Assembly (NCBI GenBank): GCA_017312345.1
Contig: BLAA01000004.1
Location: forward strand, 300,952 to 364,951
DNA from: Candidatus Denitrolinea symbiosum
Lineage (GTDB): Bacteria > Chloroflexota > Anaerolineae > Anaerolineales > Villigracilaceae
Reading direction: 5' to 3'
Length of the DNA: 64,000 bases
Shown: positions 9,307-19,746 of the stretch, piece by piece
Layout: every line of letters begins with the position of its first letter
How positions within the stretch are numbered: the first letter of the stretch is position 1
Program-made: the position numbers and the translations under genes
The notes under the pieces: generated by a model
Database searches by the model: none
The model's input: the letters and a program-made list of their open reading frames with translations, nothing else
What the model was told of the DNA's origin: nothing

Positions 9307-10649
9307 TAGATCTCTACCGCATTTTCCGCGATTGCCTTCGCAAACCAGCGGCCGCTATCTTTGACGATCCTCTTCTGCGTCTTCCAATCCACATAGACCA
9401 ACCCGAAGCGCGGACCGTACCCCAGCGACCATTCGAAGTTGTCCATCAGCGACCAGTGGAAGTAGCCCTTGACGGGAATCCCGTCCTTGATGGCGCGGTG
9501 GACCTGCGCGAGGTGATTCCGCAAATAACGGATTCGCCGCTCGTCGCGCACGCGCCCGTCGAAGTCCACGCCGTCAGGCACAGGAACGCCGTTTTCCGTG
9601 ACCATCAATTCGCAAGTTGGCTTGTAATCCCAGACGAGTTTCAACGTCTCATACATGCCTTCGGGATAGATTTCCCACATGCCCGAATATTCATTCCCCT
9701 CGGGATAGACCTGCTCCACGTTGACGACGGGAATCTTGTTGGAGTGTTTCATCACCGTCCGCGAGTAATAGTTGACGCCGAGGAGGTCCAGTTGGCGGAT
9801 CTTTGCAAGGTCGCCGTCGTGGATGACTTTCCCGACCAGCAGATTCGCGATGGCCGCCTCCTGGATCGGAGACGTCCCTTTCAGCAGCGGGTCGAGGACG
9901 ATGCGGTTCATGAACATGTCCACGCGCTTGGCGGCCTCCTTGTCCTTCTTCGAGTCCGTCGCGGGATGGACAGGATTCAGATTGAGCGTGAGTCCGACCT
10001 TCACGGGCTGTTTCGCCTCCGCGCGGATCGCCTCCGCCGCCAGCCCGTGCGAGAGCAGGAGGTGATGCAGCGCCTTCACCGCCGCGCCGATATCCTTGTT
10101 CCCTGGCGCGTGGTCGCCGAGGAAATATCCAATGAACGCGGCCACCCACGGCTCGTTGTGCGTCAACCAGACCTTGACGCGGTCGCCCAAACGTCCCGCC
10201 ACGACGCGGGCATATTCGGCGAAATGTTCCGTGATCTCGCGCTTCGGCCATCCGCCCTGGTCTTGCAAGGCCTGCGGCAAGTCCCAGTGAAAGAGACAGA
10301 CGTACGGCTCGATCTTCCGTTTGAGCGCCTCGTCCACGATACGGTCGTAGAAGTCGAGTCCCTTTTTGTTCACGGCTCCCGTCCCCGCGGGCAGGATGCG
10401 CGGCCAGGCCGTCGAGAAGCGATAGGCCTTCACGCCCAGTTCCGACATCAGGGCGAAGTCATCCTTCCAGCGGTGATAATGGTCGGCGGCCACGTCGCCG
10501 TTTTCGTCGTTCACAATCCTGCCCTTTGTGTGGCTGAACGTGTCCCAGATCGAAACCCCGCGCCCGTCCTCGTTCCACGCGCCCTCGATCTGATACGCGG
10601 ACGTGGCGACTCCCCAGGTGAAATTTTTCGGAAACGCAAGCGTCTTCAT
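9306..10649 (-). CDS. Glycoside hydrolase family 1 beta-glucosidase
   Basis: GH1 beta-glucosidase of 447 residues, a retaining enzyme on beta-glucosides or related sugars. Family landmarks are clear: the N-terminal FPKNFTWGVATSAYQIEG segment, the acid/base motif THNEPW, and the nucleophile motif VTENG. The C-terminal GYFHWSLMDNFEWSLGY block is also typical. No signal peptide, so cytoplasmic. The start is the ATG at 10649; a longer open frame to 10781 runs into the upstream gene and is not credible. It begins 8 bases after the zinc-ribbon gene ends, so the two are probably co-transcribed. Confidence 0.96.
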   Translation of the reverse strand: MKTLAFPKNFTWGVATSAYQIEGAWNEDGRGVSIWDTFSHTKGRIVNDENGDVAADHYHRWKDDFALMSELGVKAYRFSTAWPRILPAGTGAVNKKGLDFYDRIVDEALKRKIEPYVCLFHWDLPQALQDQGGWPKREITEHFAEYARVVAGRLGDRVKVWLTHNEPWVAAFIGYFLGDHAPGNKDIGAAVKALHHLLLSHGLAAEAIRAEAKQPVKVGLTLNLNPVHPATDSKKDKEAAKRVDMFMNRIVLDPLLKGTSPIQEAAIANLLVGKVIHDGDLAKIRQLDLLGVNYYSRTVMKHSNKIPVVNVEQVYPEGNEYSGMWEIYPEGMYETLKLVWDYKPTCELMVTENGVPVPDGVDFDGRVRDERRIRYLRNHLAQVHRAIKDGIPVKGYFHWSLMDNFEWSLGYGPRFGLVYVDWKTQKRIVKDSGRWFAKAIAENAVEI

Positions 10650-10657
10650 GGATTCTC

Positions 10658-11011
10658 CTATCGGTTTGTGATGAACGGCAGCGCGCCCAGAATGACGCAG
10701 GCGCACAAGGCGATCAACGCGGCGACGAGACAGGCTGGCAGCGCGCGGCGGACCCACGTCCACAACGCGAACGCGTTCCATGCTTTTGTGACGACGGGCT
10801 GGGCCTGTCTCAGCAGCTCGCTGGCGTCTATCTCCTGACGCGGAGCGGGCGCGGCCACTTTGGGCGTTTTCTCCGCTTTGGGCGGCGCGTCCCTCCGCAT
10901 GGACGCGGGGATGGTCAGGTTCGCTCCGCAGTAGGAGCAGGTCATTTGGGCGCGTCCCGCTTCGGGTTCGTTCGGCGCGCCGCAGGCAGGGCAGGGGAAG
11001 GTTGTTGGCAT
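10658..11011 (-). CDS. Zinc-ribbon membrane protein, unknown function
   Basis: A 117-residue protein with an N-terminal zinc ribbon (CPAC about residues 8-11 and CSYC about residues 26-29), a Pro/Ala/Lys-rich linker, and a single C-terminal membrane helix (ACLVAALIALCACVILGALPF). The layout resembles small zinc-ribbon membrane proteins common in Chloroflexota; the function is not known. It sits just ahead of the GH1 gene. A TATAAT-like box lies about 30 bases upstream of its start on the minus strand, with a GGAG site between. Confidence 0.7.
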   Translation of the reverse strand: MPTTFPCPACGAPNEPEAGRAQMTCSYCGANLTIPASMRRDAPPKAEKTPKVAAPAPRQEIDASELLRQAQPVVTKAWNAFALWTWVRRALPACLVAALIALCACVILGALPFITNR

Positions 11012-11069
11012 GGTTGCATTCTCCGTTGACTGCTATTATACGAGCATGAAGTCGAAATTAAAAACAAAA

Positions 11070-11093
11070 GGCTGACTCGAAGTTGAGTCAGCC
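11070..11093 (-). terminator. Intrinsic terminator after the ABC ATPase gene
   Basis: A 9-bp stem (ggctgactc / gagtcagcc) with a 6-base loop; on the minus strand it is followed by CTTTTG then TTTTT. It lies downstream of the minus-strand ABC ATPase gene and upstream of the zinc-ribbon gene. Confidence 0.85.
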
Positions 11094-11129
11094 AATCTGT
11101 GAAATTGTGCCCAAAGGGAAAATCTGTGG

Positions 11130-11858
11130 CTAATGCTCGCCCCGCGCCAGCGCCATGATCTCGTCGCGCGTTTCGTAGATTTTCACCACCTTCCCGTCCT
11201 GCATTTGGATGACGCGGTCCACGTACTGGCACATGCGCAGATCGTGGGTGACCATAATGCCAGCGCGGTTGTTCTCGTGGATGAGCGCCGCGAAGGTTTG
11301 CACAACCTGGAAAGCGCGCTCGGTGTCGAGGCTGGCAGTGGGCTCGTCAGCGAGAACCAGCGTCGGGTTGTGGATCAGGGCGCGGGCGATGGCGACGCGC
11401 TGTTGCTGTCCGCCTGACATCTGCGCGGGGAGGTTGGTCAGCCTGTCGCCGAGTCCGAGACGGGAGAGGAGTTCCGCGGCGCGGATGCGCTCTCCGTGTT
11501 TGAGTTTCCCGTTCAGTCGCAGCATCAACTCCACATTCTCCTGTGCGGACAGGAAGGGGATCAGGTTGTTGGACTGGAAGGTGAATCCGATCCGCTCGCG
11601 GCGCAGGATAACGCGTTGGCGTTCGTTCATCTTGGATAGGTCCTGCCCGCCGATGAGGATCTGTCCCTCGGTGGGGGAGAGCAACGCGGCCAGCATGGAC
11701 AGCATGGTGGTCTTGCCCGAACCGCTCGGCCCGACGAGCGCGACGAACTCACCGTTCTTCACGCTAAAGGAAACCTTGTCCACGGCATAGATGGGAGCGC
11801 CATCCACCATGAAGGACTTGACGACATCTTTGACTTCGAGTGCTACATTGTTTTCCAT
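11130..11858 (-). CDS. ABC transporter ATP-binding protein (MacB/LolD type)
   Basis: ATPase subunit of a MacB/LolD-type ABC system, 242 residues, cytoplasmic and membrane-associated. Walker A is GPSGSGKTT, the signature is MSGGQQQRVAIARAL, and Walker B is LVLADEPTASLD. It follows the FtsX-type permease gene by 9 bases and the peroxiredoxin-like gene before that, so the three form one minus-strand operon that ends at the hairpin near 11080. Such systems act on lipoproteins or extrude peptides and small molecules; the cargo is not known here. A second, unrelated ABC cluster is divergently transcribed from the same gap. Confidence 0.95.
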   Translation of the reverse strand: MENNVALEVKDVVKSFMVDGAPIYAVDKVSFSVKNGEFVALVGPSGSGKTTMLSMLAALLSPTEGQILIGGQDLSKMNERQRVILRRERIGFTFQSNNLIPFLSAQENVELMLRLNGKLKHGERIRAAELLSRLGLGDRLTNLPAQMSGGQQQRVAIARALIHNPTLVLADEPTASLDTERAFQVVQTFAALIHENNRAGIMVTHDLRMCQYVDRVIQMQDGKVVKIYETRDEIMALARGEH

Positions 11859-11867
11859 GTTCCCCTC

Positions 11868-13031
11868 CTATGAAAGGCGCAGAGCCTTGAGCGGCTCGAT
11901 GCGGACAGCGTAGATGATGGATACCAACCCGCCCGCGGGTCCGATGAGCAGAAGCGCAATGACCGCGATCAGCGAATTCGTCCCGTTGAAGATGATCGGC
12001 ACGGTGGGCGGGAATGTCAGCGAGAAAACGTACGCCAGCCCGCCTCCGATTGCGACGCCGATGGCGGTCACCACCATGATCTGGATGACCGACGCCCACC
12101 CGACCACATCGTTCGAAGCGCCGATGGCTTTCATCACGCCGATCTGCGGCACTTTTTGCAGGACTTGGATCTGGAAGAACCCGCCGATGACCAGGATGCC
12201 GATCAGCAGGGTGAAGACCGCCTGCGTGTTGACCGTGCTCTGCTGGGCTGAGTAGCCAGGGACGTTGGCGATGGCGGTTGGAACATCGGCGATTTCCACG
12301 TTGCTGACGCGCGCCAGGATGTTTGCCTTGACCGTTTCGATATCCGCACCGCTCTTCACCTTGACCGCGACCACGTTGACCGTGGTGCTCTGGCGTCCCA
12401 CCTCCGCGTCCGACTTGGTGCGCATTTTGTCCCAGTTGGAGAAGGTGACGAAGATGGACGGCGCAAACTGGTAGAGATTGCCATCCGTCATGCCGACGAC
12501 CTTCAACTCGTAGAACTGATCCTCCGTCCCTTGCGTGGAGCGGATGGTGATGCGGTCGCCGACTTTGATGTCGGTGCGGAGCGCGACGTTGCGGTCGATC
12601 AGCACTTCGGCAGCCAATTCACTTTGCAAATTTGCGCCTTCTAGTACGGCAGGCGCGCCAGGCGTGCCAGGCTCGATGCCGAGGATGGATACTTTCAGCA
12701 CCTCATCGTTTGGCAAAAGGATGGCCGTGTTCGACGCGGCGATGATGCCCGCGCTCTCCACCCCGTCTACGCGACGGATGGTGCGCGCCAGTGTCTTGTC
12801 CACGCGGCTGGAGGGGATGACGAAATCCGCCTTCTCGAGGAACACCAGCATGTCGGCGTCCAGGTTGGCGAGATATTGTTTGTTCGAGTTACCCAGTCCC
12901 TCCCCGAGGGCGGCGATGAACAAAACGAGCAACGTGATCAGCGCGATGACGAGACTGACCAGCAGGAAGCGTCCACGGTTGCGGACGATCTCTTTGACGG
13001 CTAGATAGATGGAAAGAAAAAAGTTTTTCAT
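11868..13031 (-). CDS. ABC transporter permease, FtsX/MacB type
   Basis: Membrane subunit of 387 residues partnering the ATPase just downstream. One N-terminal membrane helix (FLLVSLVIALITLLVLFIA) is followed by a large extracytoplasmic MacB-PCD-like region (about residues 45-250) and a C-terminal FtsX domain with three helices. Its start overlaps the end of the peroxiredoxin-like gene by four bases (ATGA), indicating translational coupling. Only one copy of the FtsX domain is present, so it likely dimerises, as in MacB. Confidence 0.92.
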   Translation of the reverse strand: MKNFFLSIYLAVKEIVRNRGRFLLVSLVIALITLLVLFIAALGEGLGNSNKQYLANLDADMLVFLEKADFVIPSSRVDKTLARTIRRVDGVESAGIIAASNTAILLPNDEVLKVSILGIEPGTPGAPAVLEGANLQSELAAEVLIDRNVALRTDIKVGDRITIRSTQGTEDQFYELKVVGMTDGNLYQFAPSIFVTFSNWDKMRTKSDAEVGRQSTTVNVVAVKVKSGADIETVKANILARVSNVEIADVPTAIANVPGYSAQQSTVNTQAVFTLLIGILVIGGFFQIQVLQKVPQIGVMKAIGASNDVVGWASVIQIMVVTAIGVAIGGGLAYVFSLTFPPTVPIIFNGTNSLIAVIALLLIGPAGGLVSIIYAVRIEPLKALRLS

Positions 13032-13735
13032 GATTTTTTGCGGCTCGGAGTGCGGCTCATCGTCTTTCTGGCAGGCTGGCGCTTGACCACTTTTTCCTCT
13101 GCGGGCGTTTGCACTCCAAATTTGCTTTCCTCGCCCTCTGGCGTGATATTGACTTCGATCGGTGTTGACCAGTCCATGCCCATGACGCCTTTCAGCAACA
13201 GGTCCACAGGCGGGTGATCGGCGATGTCTTCATAATAGTAGGGCAGGCGGACGCGGCCATCCGTCCCGATGATGAACGTGCCAGACATGACGAACGTGTC
13301 CTGACCCGCGGGGGCAGGCTCAGGCGAGAAGCCTTTCGTTGCCTTCAGGCGTTTGTTCGATTTCCAAATGTTGGGAGAGAGCAGGGTTTGGAAGAAGGAA
13401 CCGCGCCCGAGGCCGTAGGCGGTATACGCTTTACGGTCAGGGTCGGCCAGGCAGGTCGCGCCCGGCGCACGGTCCGCGCAGAACGCTTTGGCCTGTTCAG
13501 GCGTCCCCTGCGTCATGATCGCAAGTGCCAATCCGCGCGCCTCGAGTTCGGGACGGACGTCGTGCAGTTCGTCCATCATCTCTTTGCATTGCGGACAGCC
13601 GAAGTGGCGCGTGAACGCCAGCACTAGCGTCTGTTTTTGCCAGAGCGTGGAAAGTTGAATGGTTTTCCCTTCCCCATTCAGAACGGGCAGGTCGGGGGCG
13701 GGATCGTTGAATTTGAGGTAGGCGAGTTTTGGCAT
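13028..13735 (-). CDS. Peroxiredoxin-like (AhpC/TSA) protein
   Basis: Thioredoxin-fold protein of 235 residues related to the AhpC/TSA peroxiredoxin-like group. The redox motif is CPQC (residues 47-50) in HFGCPQCKEMM, at the usual position after the second strand; the CxxC form resembles PRXL2-type rather than classical 2-Cys peroxiredoxins. The C-terminus ends in a basic tail (KRQPARKTMSRTPSRKKS). It is the first gene of an operon with an FtsX-type permease and its ATPase, a pairing that suggests a role in redox handling of an exported or surface molecule, though that is inference. Confidence 0.82.
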   Translation of the reverse strand: MPKLAYLKFNDPAPDLPVLNGEGKTIQLSTLWQKQTLVLAFTRHFGCPQCKEMMDELHDVRPELEARGLALAIMTQGTPEQAKAFCADRAPGATCLADPDRKAYTAYGLGRGSFFQTLLSPNIWKSNKRLKATKGFSPEPAPAGQDTFVMSGTFIIGTDGRVRLPYYYEDIADHPPVDLLLKGVMGMDWSTPIEVNITPEGEESKFGVQTPAEEKVVKRQPARKTMSRTPSRKKS

Positions 13736-13856
13736 AGGCGGCTATTTTAGTGTTTGGGACTCTCAAAACATATCAGGATATTCGGACGAATTTGTCAGAA
13801 TTGTCGGTTGCTATTATTTTACGCTTTTTTCTTAACTAGTTGTAATCTCTTTTATC

Positions 13857-13885
13857 TTGACAGTGCAATCTTTCACGAGTATAAA
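13857..13885 (+). promoter_or_regulatory. Sigma70-type promoter, TTGACA-17-TATAAA
   Basis: A near-consensus promoter: TTGACA at 13857-13862, a 17-base spacer, and TATAAA at 13880-13885. It reads toward the second ABC cluster, whose first start codon is about 70 bases downstream. Confidence 0.85.
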
Positions 13886-13957
13886 ACCGACTGACTGGTA
13901 TGTTTTTGCCCGATTCGTGTTTTTTACCCGGCGGCCCGCTGGCCGCTTTTCTTGCGC

Positions 13958-14661
<704 letters not shown>

Positions 14662-14665
<4 letters not shown>

Positions 14666-15813
14666 GCGCGATGACCGGCATCCCCAATCCGCAGGCGGCC
14701 GCGCAAATTGACAAAGCACGCCGTCAACCAGGCGGGAGCCTGCCTCCCATGATCGAAACGCGCCAGATCGTCAAGACGTTCAAGAATGCCGCAGGCGAGT
14801 TCTGGGCGTTGAAAGGCATTGACCTGACCATCGAGCATGGACAGTTTGTGTCCATTGTCGGCAAATCGGGGAGCGGCAAATCCACGCTGCTAAACATGAT
14901 CACAGGCATCGACCATCCCACTTCGGGACGGATGATCGTCGGCGGCGTGGACATTTATCACAACATGAGCGAGAGTCAGCGTTCGCGCTGGCGCGGAAAA
15001 AATCTCGGCATCGTCTTCCAGTTCTTTCAACTGCTCCCGATGCTGACCCTGCTCGAAAACGTCATGCTCCCGATGGACTACGCGGACATGTATGAGTTCG
15101 AGGAACGCCCGCAACGCGCCAAGGAGTTGTTGACGCTGGTCGGGCTGGAGAAGGAAGCCGGTAAACTTCCCGCCGCTGTTTCGACGGGACAGCAGCAGGC
15201 TGCGGCCATCGCGCGCGCGCTGGCCTGCAATCCGCCGCTGCTCGTCGCGGACGAACCGACGGGCAACCTCGACTCCCGGTCCGCGGAGAAAATTGTGGAG
15301 GTCTTCCAAAAGCTGGTGGACCAGGGCAAGACCGTCGTGATGGTCACGCACGATCCGTCACTGACCTCGCGCACCGACCGCAACATCATCATTTCGGACG
15401 GCGAGTTAATTGACGAGACGGTCTCGCGTTCCCTGCCGCTGCTGCGCCACCGTCACATGTTGGAGATCACGAAAAAGGCGGCGCGAAAAACCTTCCAGCC
15501 CGGCGAAATGATTTTGGAATGCGGGCAGGGCGTGAGGAACCTGTATCTCATCGCCCGCGGCTCGGTGGACATAATGAAGAAAAACGGCGGCGGCAGGACG
15601 CTGGCGCGTTTGAATGAAGGCGACTTCTTCGGCGAGATCGAACTGCTGCGCGGCGGCGAAACCATCGCGTGCGTCCGCGCGGGCGAAGCGCCTGTGGAGA
15701 CGCTCGTAGTGGACGGCGAAGACTTCCTGCGCATCGTCGCCGAATCGCCCATCACCGCCGAGGCGTTGGGCAGGATCGTTGAAGCAAGGCTGAGAGAGAA
15801 CGCGGCAGGATGA
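14662..15813 (+). CDS. ABC ATPase fused to a cyclic nucleotide-binding domain
   Basis: A 383-residue fusion: a MacB-type ABC ATPase (about residues 30-255; Walker A GKSGSGKST, Walker B LLVADEPTGNLD) followed by a cyclic nucleotide-binding-like domain (about 270-375, with GEMILECGQ, LYLIARGSVDI and GDFFGEIELLRGGE). The signature motif is altered to STGQQQAAAIARAL, so the SxGQ core is kept but the usual arginine is lost. The C-terminal domain could let a ligand control the transporter. The annotated start overlaps the previous gene (ATGA); an internal ATG at 14749 also fits the conserved start. It is the second gene of the four-gene exporter operon. Confidence 0.9.
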
Positions 15814-15815
15814 AG

Positions 15816-15949
15816 GTAGAGAGCAGAGAGCAGAGAGCAGAGAGCAGAGAGCAGAGAGCAGAGAGCAGAGAACGGAGAGCAGGATTGCGGTCAAGATGAC
15901 CATCTGACCACCCGACCACCTGACTACTCGACTACCCGACCATTAGACT
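15816..15949. repeat. gagagcagagagcag tandem array plus gaccacctgac repeats
   Basis: About ten copies of a 7-base unit (gagagca/gcagaga) are followed by a second imperfect array of gaccacccgac type units, filling the gap between the fusion ATPase gene and the permease gene. The first unit also occurs at 18400-18425 and inside the gene at 52179. No gene is seen. Confidence 0.85.
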
Positions 15950-18391
15950 ATGACAATCCGACCTCGATGGCGCAAAGTCATCCACGATCTATTCGATAAC
16001 AAGGCCCGCACGCTGCTGGTGGTGTTTTCCATCGCGGTGGGCGTGTTTTCCATTGGCGTGATCGCCGGCACGTATGTCATCATCTCCAACGACATGAGCG
16101 CCAGTTACGCGGCCAACGTCCCGGCCAACATCGAATTACGCATGGCGGACTTTGACGATTCCACCCTCGAATCGGTGCGAGACCATCATGGTATAGACGA
16201 GGCCGAAGGGCGGCGCGTGTTCAGCATCCGCGCCCGCGTGCAAGGCTCCACCCGCTGGACCGTACTGGAAATGGCCGCCTTCGACGATTTTGAAGGCAAC
16301 AAGATCAACCTGCTGGTCCCCATCGAGGGGAAAGCCATCCCGGGCAAGCGCGAGGCGACGTTCGAACGCGACGCCCTCACGCGCGTCAAAGCGGACGTGG
16401 GCGACGTGATCGAGTTCCAGCTCCCCGACGGCTCGGTCAAATCCATGCCGCTCGTCGGCTCGGTGCAGGATATCGCCATGGGCGCGGGGGACTTCCTCGC
16501 CGCGCCCTACGCGTACATTGACCGGAACACGCTTCAATTTTTGCAGGAGCCGACGACCTACAACCGCGTCTACGCCACCGTCTCCGAGGGCGGCGACGAC
16601 ATCGAACACATCCGCGCGCTCGGCGCCGACCTCAAGACCGACCTCGAAAAGGGCGGCGCGTACGTCGTCCGTTCGCGCTTCGCCGAGACGCATCTGCATC
16701 CGCTGGCAACCACCGTCAACGCCATTCTCGGCATCCTGCTCGCGCTGGGCATCCTGATCGTCTTCCTTTCGAGTTCGCTTATCGCGAACACACTGGCCGC
16801 GCTGCTTCAACAGCACACGCGTCACATCGGCGTCATCAAACTCGTCGGCGGACGCAGCCGCCAGGTGCTGGCGATGTACCTCGCGTTGATCCTGTCGTTC
16901 GGCGCGCTGGCGCTGGCGATCGCCGTTCCGCTCGGCGGACAGGGCGCATATGGACTGTCGGCTTACATCGCGAGCGAGTTGAACTTCACCCTGCTGGGCT
17001 ATCGCATCGTCCCCCTGGCGATTCTGATCCAGGCTTTGGTTGGGCTGCTCGTCCCCCTGATCGCGGGACTCGCTCCCATCCTCGGCGGGGCGCGCGTCAC
17101 CGTTGTGGAAGCCATCAGCGGGGAGGCGGCCCGCGATGAAATGAGCCGCCGCAAGTCGGGAAAGAAGCGGGGCGTCTCGCGTTGGGAGTGGATCCAGACC
17201 CGCTTCACGATCCTGCTCGCGAAGCGCGGGATTCACATCCCGCGTCCGTTCGTCATCTCGCTGCGGAACACCTTCCGCCGCCGCAGCCGGCTCATCCTCA
17301 CCTTGTTCACGCTGACGATGGGCGGCGCGATCGTCATCTCAGTTTTCAACGTGCGGGTCACCCTGCACGATTACATCGGCGCCATCAGCCGCTATTTCGT
17401 CGCGGACGTGTCGGTGGATTTTGACGCGCCGTACCGCCTGCGCGAAATGGAGCAGGCGCTCATGCAGGCTCCGGGCGTGGAGCGCGTGGAGGGCTGGCAG
17501 TTTCTGAGCGGCGAGTTGTTGAACGCGGACGGGCATGTGCTGGAAAACCTGAACATCTTCGCGCCGCCGGCCAACAGCGAACTGATCAAACCGATCCTGG
17601 TGCAGGGACGCTGGATCGAACCCGGCGACGTGCGCAAATTCGCGGTCAGCGAGGCGGTTTACAAATACTATCCTGCCCTGAAGCCCGGCGACTTTTTGAA
17701 GGTGTTGGCGCGCGGCAAGGAGGAGACCTGGGAAGTTGTGGGGATTTTCAAATTTGTGGACCGCGAAGGCCTGCTGGCCTACGCGCCGTACGAATATATT
17801 TCACGGACGACCAATCTCGCCAACCGCGCCTACATGTTCCGCATCGTCACCGACCGCCACGCGCGCGCCTACCAGGACGCGAAAGCCGAGGAATTGGATT
17901 CGTTCCTGCGGACGCGCGGCTTCAAATTGCACAACGCCGAAGCGGGAAACGCCTCGCTGGACGTCGCCGTCGAAAGCCTCGACATCCTCGTCGCGTTCCT
18001 GCTCATCATGGCGGTGTTGACGGCCATCGTCGGCTCGATGGGGCTGACTGGGACGATGGGCATGAACGTGCTGGAGCGGACGCGTGAGATTGGCATTACG
18101 CGCGCCATCGGCGCGGACGACCGGGCCGTGATGCGGACCGTGATCGCCGAGGGCGTGGTGATCGGGTTGATCTCGTTTGCGCTGGCGATCCTCCTGTCCG
18201 TCCCGATTACGTACCTGCTTTCGACGATCGTCAGCGTGGCGGTTTTCGAGACGCCGATCGAAGTCCACTTTACGTGGATGGGTTACGCCATCTGGCTGGG
18301 ACTGGCGCTGGCGCTTTCGGCAGTGGCCTCCGTCGTCCCGGCGCGCAACGCGGCGACGATGACGATTCGGGAAGTGTTGGCGTATGAGTAG
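15950..18391 (+). CDS. ABC transporter permease with two FtsX domains
   Basis: Membrane subunit of 813 residues in the MacB/FtsX/LolE class. An N-terminal helix (TLLVVFSIAVGVFSIGVIA) precedes an extracytoplasmic domain, then three helices forming the first FtsX domain (about residues 255-385); a second copy of helix plus extracytoplasmic domain plus FtsX domain follows (about 430-810). This duplicated layout lets one chain do the work of a permease dimer. It belongs to the operon of two ATPases, permease and HlyD-type adaptor. Confidence 0.94.
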   Translation: MTIRPRWRKVIHDLFDNKARTLLVVFSIAVGVFSIGVIAGTYVIISNDMSASYAANVPANIELRMADFDDSTLESVRDHHGIDEAEGRRVFSIRARVQGSTRWTVLEMAAFDDFEGNKINLLVPIEGKAIPGKREATFERDALTRVKADVGDVIEFQLPDGSVKSMPLVGSVQDIAMGAGDFLAAPYAYIDRNTLQFLQEPTTYNRVYATVSEGGDDIEHIRALGADLKTDLEKGGAYVVRSRFAETHLHPLATTVNAILGILLALGILIVFLSSSLIANTLAALLQQHTRHIGVIKLVGGRSRQVLAMYLALILSFGALALAIAVPLGGQGAYGLSAYIASELNFTLLGYRIVPLAILIQALVGLLVPLIAGLAPILGGARVTVVEAISGEAARDEMSRRKSGKKRGVSRWEWIQTRFTILLAKRGIHIPRPFVISLRNTFRRRSRLILTLFTLTMGGAIVISVFNVRVTLHDYIGAISRYFVADVSVDFDAPYRLREMEQALMQAPGVERVEGWQFLSGELLNADGHVLENLNIFAPPANSELIKPILVQGRWIEPGDVRKFAVSEAVYKYYPALKPGDFLKVLARGKEETWEVVGIFKFVDREGLLAYAPYEYISRTTNLANRAYMFRIVTDRHARAYQDAKAEELDSFLRTRGFKLHNAEAGNASLDVAVESLDILVAFLLIMAVLTAIVGSMGLTGTMGMNVLERTREIGITRAIGADDRAVMRTVIAEGVVIGLISFALAILLSVPITYLLSTIVSVAVFETPIEVHFTWMGYAIWLGLALALSAVASVVPARNAATMTIREVLAYE

Positions 18392-18532
18392 GGAAGAGAA
18401 TAGAGAGCAGAGAGCAGGGAGCGGTAATTGGTAAATGTAGATTGGAGATTTGGAAGTGGAGCGTAGTTTGCGCTCTCTGGCGCAAGGCGGCAGACCGCCA
18501 GGACGCGTCGAGTATGACTTTGGAGACATGAT
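18392..18532. other. Gap with short repeat remnants
   Basis: Contains a gagagcagagagcag repeat remnant near 18402-18425 and otherwise no visible gene. It separates the permease and adaptor genes of one likely operon; no terminator is seen in it. Confidence 0.6.
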
Positions 18533-19684
18533 ATGAAAAAGATAATCGTTCTATTTTTCGTTTTTGCGTTGGCGCTCGCGGCCTGCGGAACTCCCGCGAC
18601 CGAGGCGCCTGTCGCTGAAGCCGCGCCTGTTCCGCCGAACGCGGTCATCGCGGAGGGACACATCAAGCCCGTCCGCGCGGCGAATCTGTCGTTTCAAGCG
18701 CGCGGGATCGTCGAACAGGTCCACGTGAAGATCGGCGACCAGGTCAGCGCGGGCGACGTGTTGGCGCGCCTTTCGAACGCGAGCCAGGCCGAGGCCGGGT
18801 TGGCCGCCGCCAAACTCGAGCTTCTCGACGCCCAGCAGTCCCTGGATTCCCTCAACCGCACGGGAGGCGCGAACCTCGCCGCGGCATGGAGCGCCTACAT
18901 GGACGCCCAGAAGTCCCGCGCCGAAGCGGAACGCAAATGGGAGCGCCTCGACCTCGACGCGGTTGACGATCGCATCGAAGACGCCAAAACAGACCTCGCG
19001 GACCGCGCCGAAGACCTGGCGGACGCGCAGGCCGACTTCGATAAATACAAAGACCTCGATAAGGACAACTCCAGGCGCAAGACCGCCGAAGACGAACTCG
19101 AAACGGCCCAGGAAGACTACAACGAAGCCGCGCGCAAACTCGAAGAAGTCACGCGCGAGCGCGACGCCGTCCGCGCCGCGCTGGACGCCGCGCTCGCGGC
19201 CGAGGCCGAAGCCAGCCGCCAGTACGAAATCTCGACCGGCGGCGTCAACAAGGATCAACTCGCGCTGGCCGAGGCGCGTCTCGAAAACGCGCAGGCGCAG
19301 GTTGCGGCGGCGGAAGCGGCGCTCGACAACTACATTCTGCGGGCGCCGTTCGACGGCCAGGTGGCGGATGTGGCTGTTTCAGCCGGCGAGCAGGTCGGGC
19401 CGGAAGCGCGGGCAGTGTCGGTCATAGACGCCTCCGCGTGGGTGGTCGAAACCTCCGACGTCACCGAGCTCGAAGTCGTGGACCTCGCCGTCGGTCAGGC
19501 GGCCAGCTTCGTTCCCGATGCCTTGCCCGGCCTCAAACTGGACGGGGTCGTCGCGGCCATCAGCCGGTCGTCCCATCTCCAGAGCGGCGACGTGCTATAC
19601 ACGGTTTACGTCACGGTCAAAAACGCCGACCCGCGCGTCCTATGGGGCATGACGGTGGAGATCACCTTCGAGCCGATGGAATAA
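18533..19684 (+). CDS. HlyD-family periplasmic adaptor lipoprotein
   Basis: Adaptor subunit of 383 residues for the neighbouring MacB-type exporter. It starts with a lipoprotein signal (lipobox LAAC, about residues 14-17), then a biotinyl-lipoyl half-motif ([27 protein letters not shown] split around a long helical hairpin), a strongly charged coiled coil of about 190 residues (roughly 85-270), the second lipoyl half ([16 protein letters not shown]), and a beta-barrel domain. It is anchored on the outer face of the membrane. Its gene ends at a clear terminator, closing the operon. Confidence 0.93.
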   Translation: MKKIIVLFFVFALALAACGTPATEAPVAEAAPVPPNAVIAEGHIKPVRAANLSFQARGIVEQVHVKIGDQVSAGDVLARLSNASQAEAGLAAAKLELLDAQQSLDSLNRTGGANLAAAWSAYMDAQKSRAEAERKWERLDLDAVDDRIEDAKTDLADRAEDLADAQADFDKYKDLDKDNSRRKTAEDELETAQEDYNEAARKLEEVTRERDAVRAALDAALAAEAEASRQYEISTGGVNKDQLALAEARLENAQAQVAAAEAALDNYILRAPFDGQVADVAVSAGEQVGPEARAVSVIDASAWVVETSDVTELEVVDLAVGQAASFVPDALPGLKLDGVVAAISRSSHLQSGDVLYTVYVTVKNADPRVLWGMTVEITFEPME

Positions 19685-19691
19685 CCCTTCA

Positions 19692-19724
19692 AAAAACCAG
19701 GTTTCCCGCAGAGACCTGGTTTTT
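19692..19724 (+). terminator. Intrinsic terminator after the exporter operon
   Basis: An 11-bp stem (aaaaaccaggt / acctggttttt) with an 11-base loop, ending in a T run. It belongs to the same AAACCAGG palindrome family as the hairpin at 48431-48465. Confidence 0.85.
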
Positions 19725-19734
19725 GAATCAAAGT

Positions 19735-19740
19735 TATAAT
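19735..19740 (+). promoter_or_regulatory. -10 box directly before ruvB (leaderless start)
   Basis: Perfect TATAAT ending exactly 6 bases before the ruvB ATG, with no ribosome binding site in between. That spacing places the transcription start at or next to the start codon. The -35 region is not consensus. Confidence 0.55.
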
Positions 19741-19746
19741 CGCTCC

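Noticed and set aside
7827..10838. A 1003-residue open frame on the plus strand
   Set aside because: It is antisense to the clear flippase-like and GH1 genes, has the Arg/His-rich composition of a shadow frame in GC-rich DNA, and shows no protein family features.
15816..15900. Possible CRISPR array
   Set aside because: The unit is about 7 bases with no unique spacers; it is a simple tandem repeat.
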